The translations under genes and the position numbers were made by a program. The notes beneath the pieces are model-generated. The model made no database searches, was not told where the DNA came from, and saw only the letters and a list, made by a program, of their open reading frames with translations. From Methylotenera sp. (GTDB lineage: Bacteria > Pseudomonadota > Gammaproteobacteria > Burkholderiales > Methylophilaceae): 64,000 bases of DNA. Positions within the stretch are counted from its first letter, which is position 1; each line of letters begins with the position of its first letter. Positions 62,172-64,000 of the stretch are shown piece by piece. The stretch lies in contig JAKFVD010000016.1 of assembly GCA_021732365.1 (NCBI GenBank), positions 1 through 64,000 on the forward strand. Direction: 5' to 3'.

Positions 62172-63569
62172 ATGCTTGCCAAATTGTTGCGCACAAAACC
62201 CGTAGAAGCCCATACCAACAGTGGCTTAAAAAAATGTTTAAGTGCTTTTGACTTGGCTTTGCTAGGCATTGGCTGCGCAATTGGCACGGGTATATTTGTT
62301 TTAACTGGCCTTGCCGCAGCTACGCAATCTGGACCAGCGGTGGTTTTATCTTTTGTGTTGGCGGGCGTGGCTTCTGGATTTGCAGCACTGGCTTATGCAG
62401 AACTCGCCGCTTCTGTAGGTGGTTCTGGTAGCGCTTACGGCTACAGTTATGTCGCTTTTGGTGAGTTGATGGCTTGGGTGATGGGCTGGATTTTATTGCT
62501 AGAATATGGCGTGGGCGCAGCAGCTGTGGCCAATGGTTGGGCAGGATATTTCATTAACACACTGGCAAACTTTAATATTTACTTACCAGAAGCATTAACA
62601 AAAGCGCCTATATTAGGCGGCATCATTAACTTACCCGCCTTTGCCATTATTTGGCTACTGACTATTTTGTTGATTATTGGCGTAAAAGAAAGCGCGCGCT
62701 TTAACAATATTATCGTTGTGATTAAACTGTCTACGATTGCGATATTTATCGCTTTGGCAATTGGTCACTTAAATACCGAAAACTGGCATCCATTTATGCC
62801 TTTTGGTTGGTTTGAAACGCTGGATAACGGCAAAAATATTGGCGTACTGGCTGGCGCGTCTTTAGTATTTTTCGCTTACTTTGGTTTTGATGCGGTATCA
62901 ACTGCAGCCGAGGAAGCCAAAAATCCGCAGCGCGATTTACCCATCGGCTTACTCGCTTCATTGGCTTTTTGTACCATTATTTACATTATTGTTTCTGCCA
63001 TTTTGACTGGCGTTGTGCCTTATACCGAATTAAACACCACCTCTCCAGTAGCTTATGCCCTAACAAAACTGGGTTATACATGGGCATCTACGCTAGTCGC
63101 CACAGGGGTTTTGGCTGGGCTTATCACTGTTTTACTTGTGTTGTTGTACGGGTTAACGCGTATTTTATTCGCCATGAGCCGAGACGGTTTGATTTCACCT
63201 ATTTTCTCTAAGGTGAACCCCGATAGACAAACGCCTACGCGCATTATTTTAATGTGCGGCTTTGTGGTTTCATTAGTTGCAGGGTTTTTCCCGCTTGGCG
63301 AACTGGCAGAAACGGTGAATATTGGCACACTTGCCGCGTTTGTCATGGTTTGCGTAGGTGTCATCGTATTGCGTATACGCCAACCTAATTTGCCACGCCC
63401 ATTTAAAAATCCGTTCAATCCAGTCATCCCTGTATTAGGTATTTTATCTTGCGGCGCACTCATGTTCTTTTTACCAACATCTACTTGGATACGTTTTGGT
63501 TTATGGATAGTAGTAGGCATTGTTTTTTACTTCATCTACTCAATCAGGCACAGTAAACTTAACGCTTAA
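62172..63569 (+). CDS. APC-family amino acid permease
   Basis: This 465-aa inner-membrane transporter has about twelve helices. TM1 carries LGIGCAIGTGIFVLTGLAA, TM6 SLVFFAYFGFDAVSTAAEE, and the loop KNPQRDLPIGLL follows. The pattern is that of the cationic amino acid transporter-like (YfnA/CAT) group; the substrate cannot be told. The frame opens at 62148, but TAGGA before ATG 62172 fits better. Confidence 0.9.
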   Translation: MLAKLLRTKPVEAHTNSGLKKCLSAFDLALLGIGCAIGTGIFVLTGLAAATQSGPAVVLSFVLAGVASGFAALAYAELAASVGGSGSAYGYSYVAFGELMAWVMGWILLLEYGVGAAAVANGWAGYFINTLANFNIYLPEALTKAPILGGIINLPAFAIIWLLTILLIIGVKESARFNNIIVVIKLSTIAIFIALAIGHLNTENWHPFMPFGWFETLDNGKNIGVLAGASLVFFAYFGFDAVSTAAEEAKNPQRDLPIGLLASLAFCTIIYIIVSAILTGVVPYTELNTTSPVAYALTKLGYTWASTLVATGVLAGLITVLLVLLYGLTRILFAMSRDGLISPIFSKVNPDRQTPTRIILMCGFVVSLVAGFFPLGELAETVNIGTLAAFVMVCVGVIVLRIRQPNLPRPFKNPFNPVIPVLGILSCGALMFFLPTSTWIRFGLWIVVGIVFYFIYSIRHSKLNA

Positions 63570-63594
63570 ATAGTGTTAAGTTTCTTTAGCCAAT

Positions 63595-63624
63595 AAAAAA
63601 GCCAGCTTTCAAGCTGGCTTTTTT
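63595..63624. terminator. bidirectional terminator between permease and cytochrome c
   Basis: A perfect 14-bp arm AAAAAAGCCAGCTT (63595-63608) with its complement (63611-63624) gives A6 and T6 tails on a GC core, between converging genes. Confidence 0.9.
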
Positions 63625-63639
63625 ATAATTATTTGATTA

Positions 63640-63963
63640 CTAAAGCGATAAAATCCATTGAACGATTGTTTTGATGTCTTCGTCTTTTACTTGTGGACTA
63701 TTTGCTGGCATTGGCATTGGGCCCCAAACGCCGCTACCACCTGCTTTTACTTTTGCAATCATTTTAGCTTCAGCTGTTTTGTCGCCTTTGTATTTTGCAG
63801 CAACATCTTTGTAAGCTGGGCCTAGTACTTTTTTATCAATACTATGGCAAGCTAAACAGCCATTTTTTTGCGCTAGCGCTTTAGCAGCATCCGCATTTGC
63901 AGCGTTTACTGAACCAGCTAATAACATGCCAGCAACCGCGATTGTTGATAATAAAACTTTCAT
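63640..63963 (-). CDS. class I cytochrome c (c551/c8-like)
   Basis: This 107-aa periplasmic monoheme cytochrome has a signal peptide (ending SVNAA), heme site CLACHSIDKKVLGPAYKDVA, and the axial Met in WGPMPMPANSPQV. It ends IKTIVQWILSL, the usual C-terminal helix. It probably carries electrons to terminal oxidases or, in methylotrophs, from dehydrogenases. Monocistronic, with GGAG upstream of the ATG. Confidence 0.93.
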   Translation of the reverse strand: MKVLLSTIAVAGMLLAGSVNAANADAAKALAQKNGCLACHSIDKKVLGPAYKDVAAKYKGDKTAEAKMIAKVKAGGSGVWGPMPMPANSPQVKDEDIKTIVQWILSL

Positions 63964-64000
63964 GCTATCTCCTTGAATTACCGTGATAATTTTTGTCTTA

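Overview
The window reads as chromosomal DNA of a moderately AT-rich betaproteobacterium, most like the Methylophilaceae (Methylotenera-type) or a close Nitrosomonadales relative. This rests on gene order and protein character: a betaproteobacterial aa3 oxidase cluster with a CtaC-cytochrome c fusion, small opposite-strand DUF2909 gene and DUF2244, the dusB-fis-purH-purD order, HrcA/CIRCE control of groESL, and several PEP-CTERM/VPLPA-CTERM proteins. I could not run a database search, so the taxon is an inference.

Layout. 1-1676: remnant of a mobilisable element (39-aa ORF, mobC, relaxase) cut at the relaxase 3' end by an IS21-type terminus and directly abutting ctaB. 1682-10423: cytochrome c oxidase structural and assembly genes (ctaC, ctaD, small assembly protein, ctaG, ctaE, then SURF1, SCO-like protein, ctaA, ctaB). 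10559-16638: tRNA-Leu(CAA), queA, a beta-propeller-like exported protein, DUF1097, a lytic transglycosylase, proS and a hypothetical. 16619-20849: LemA with two TPM-domain proteins, then tsaB-rimI-psi/UDG-like gene and arfB. 20998-33062: exosortase substrates mixed with dinG, NlpC/P60, ferritin-like, SelW-like, ctpA, GlcF-like, coq7, DUF2322, VOC, OsmC and FKBP genes. 33162-39582: dacB, bioA, a RelE/ParE-type toxin-antitoxin pair, pldA, an aldo/keto reductase and a hypothetical. 39653-43048: CIRCE-groES-groEL followed by a small accessory patch (orphan ORF, MITE-like inverted repeat, BrnT/BrnA). 43076-63963: ung, a candidate minus-strand small RNA, uvrD, BPSS1780-family protein, thrB, DUF2782, LOG family, polA, CinA-like, YkgJ-like, DUF255 protein, dusB-fis-purH-purD-hemF-apeB, an APC permease and a small cytochrome c.

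Most genes are housekeeping. The points most worth a second look are: (i) a palindromic repeat inserted in frame inside bioA, with a second copy after uvrD; (ii) an in-frame, hairpin-forming insertion of about 47 codons inside hemF; (iii) a candidate structured small RNA with C-rich loops between ung and uvrD; (iv) a shared 16-bp motif at the same distance upstream of two VPLPA-CTERM genes; (v) a gene intermediate between family-4 uracil-DNA glycosylase and DNA polymerase III psi, next to rimI; (vi) a mobilisation remnant broken by an IS21-type end. I found no complete new defence system, CRISPR array or prophage here.
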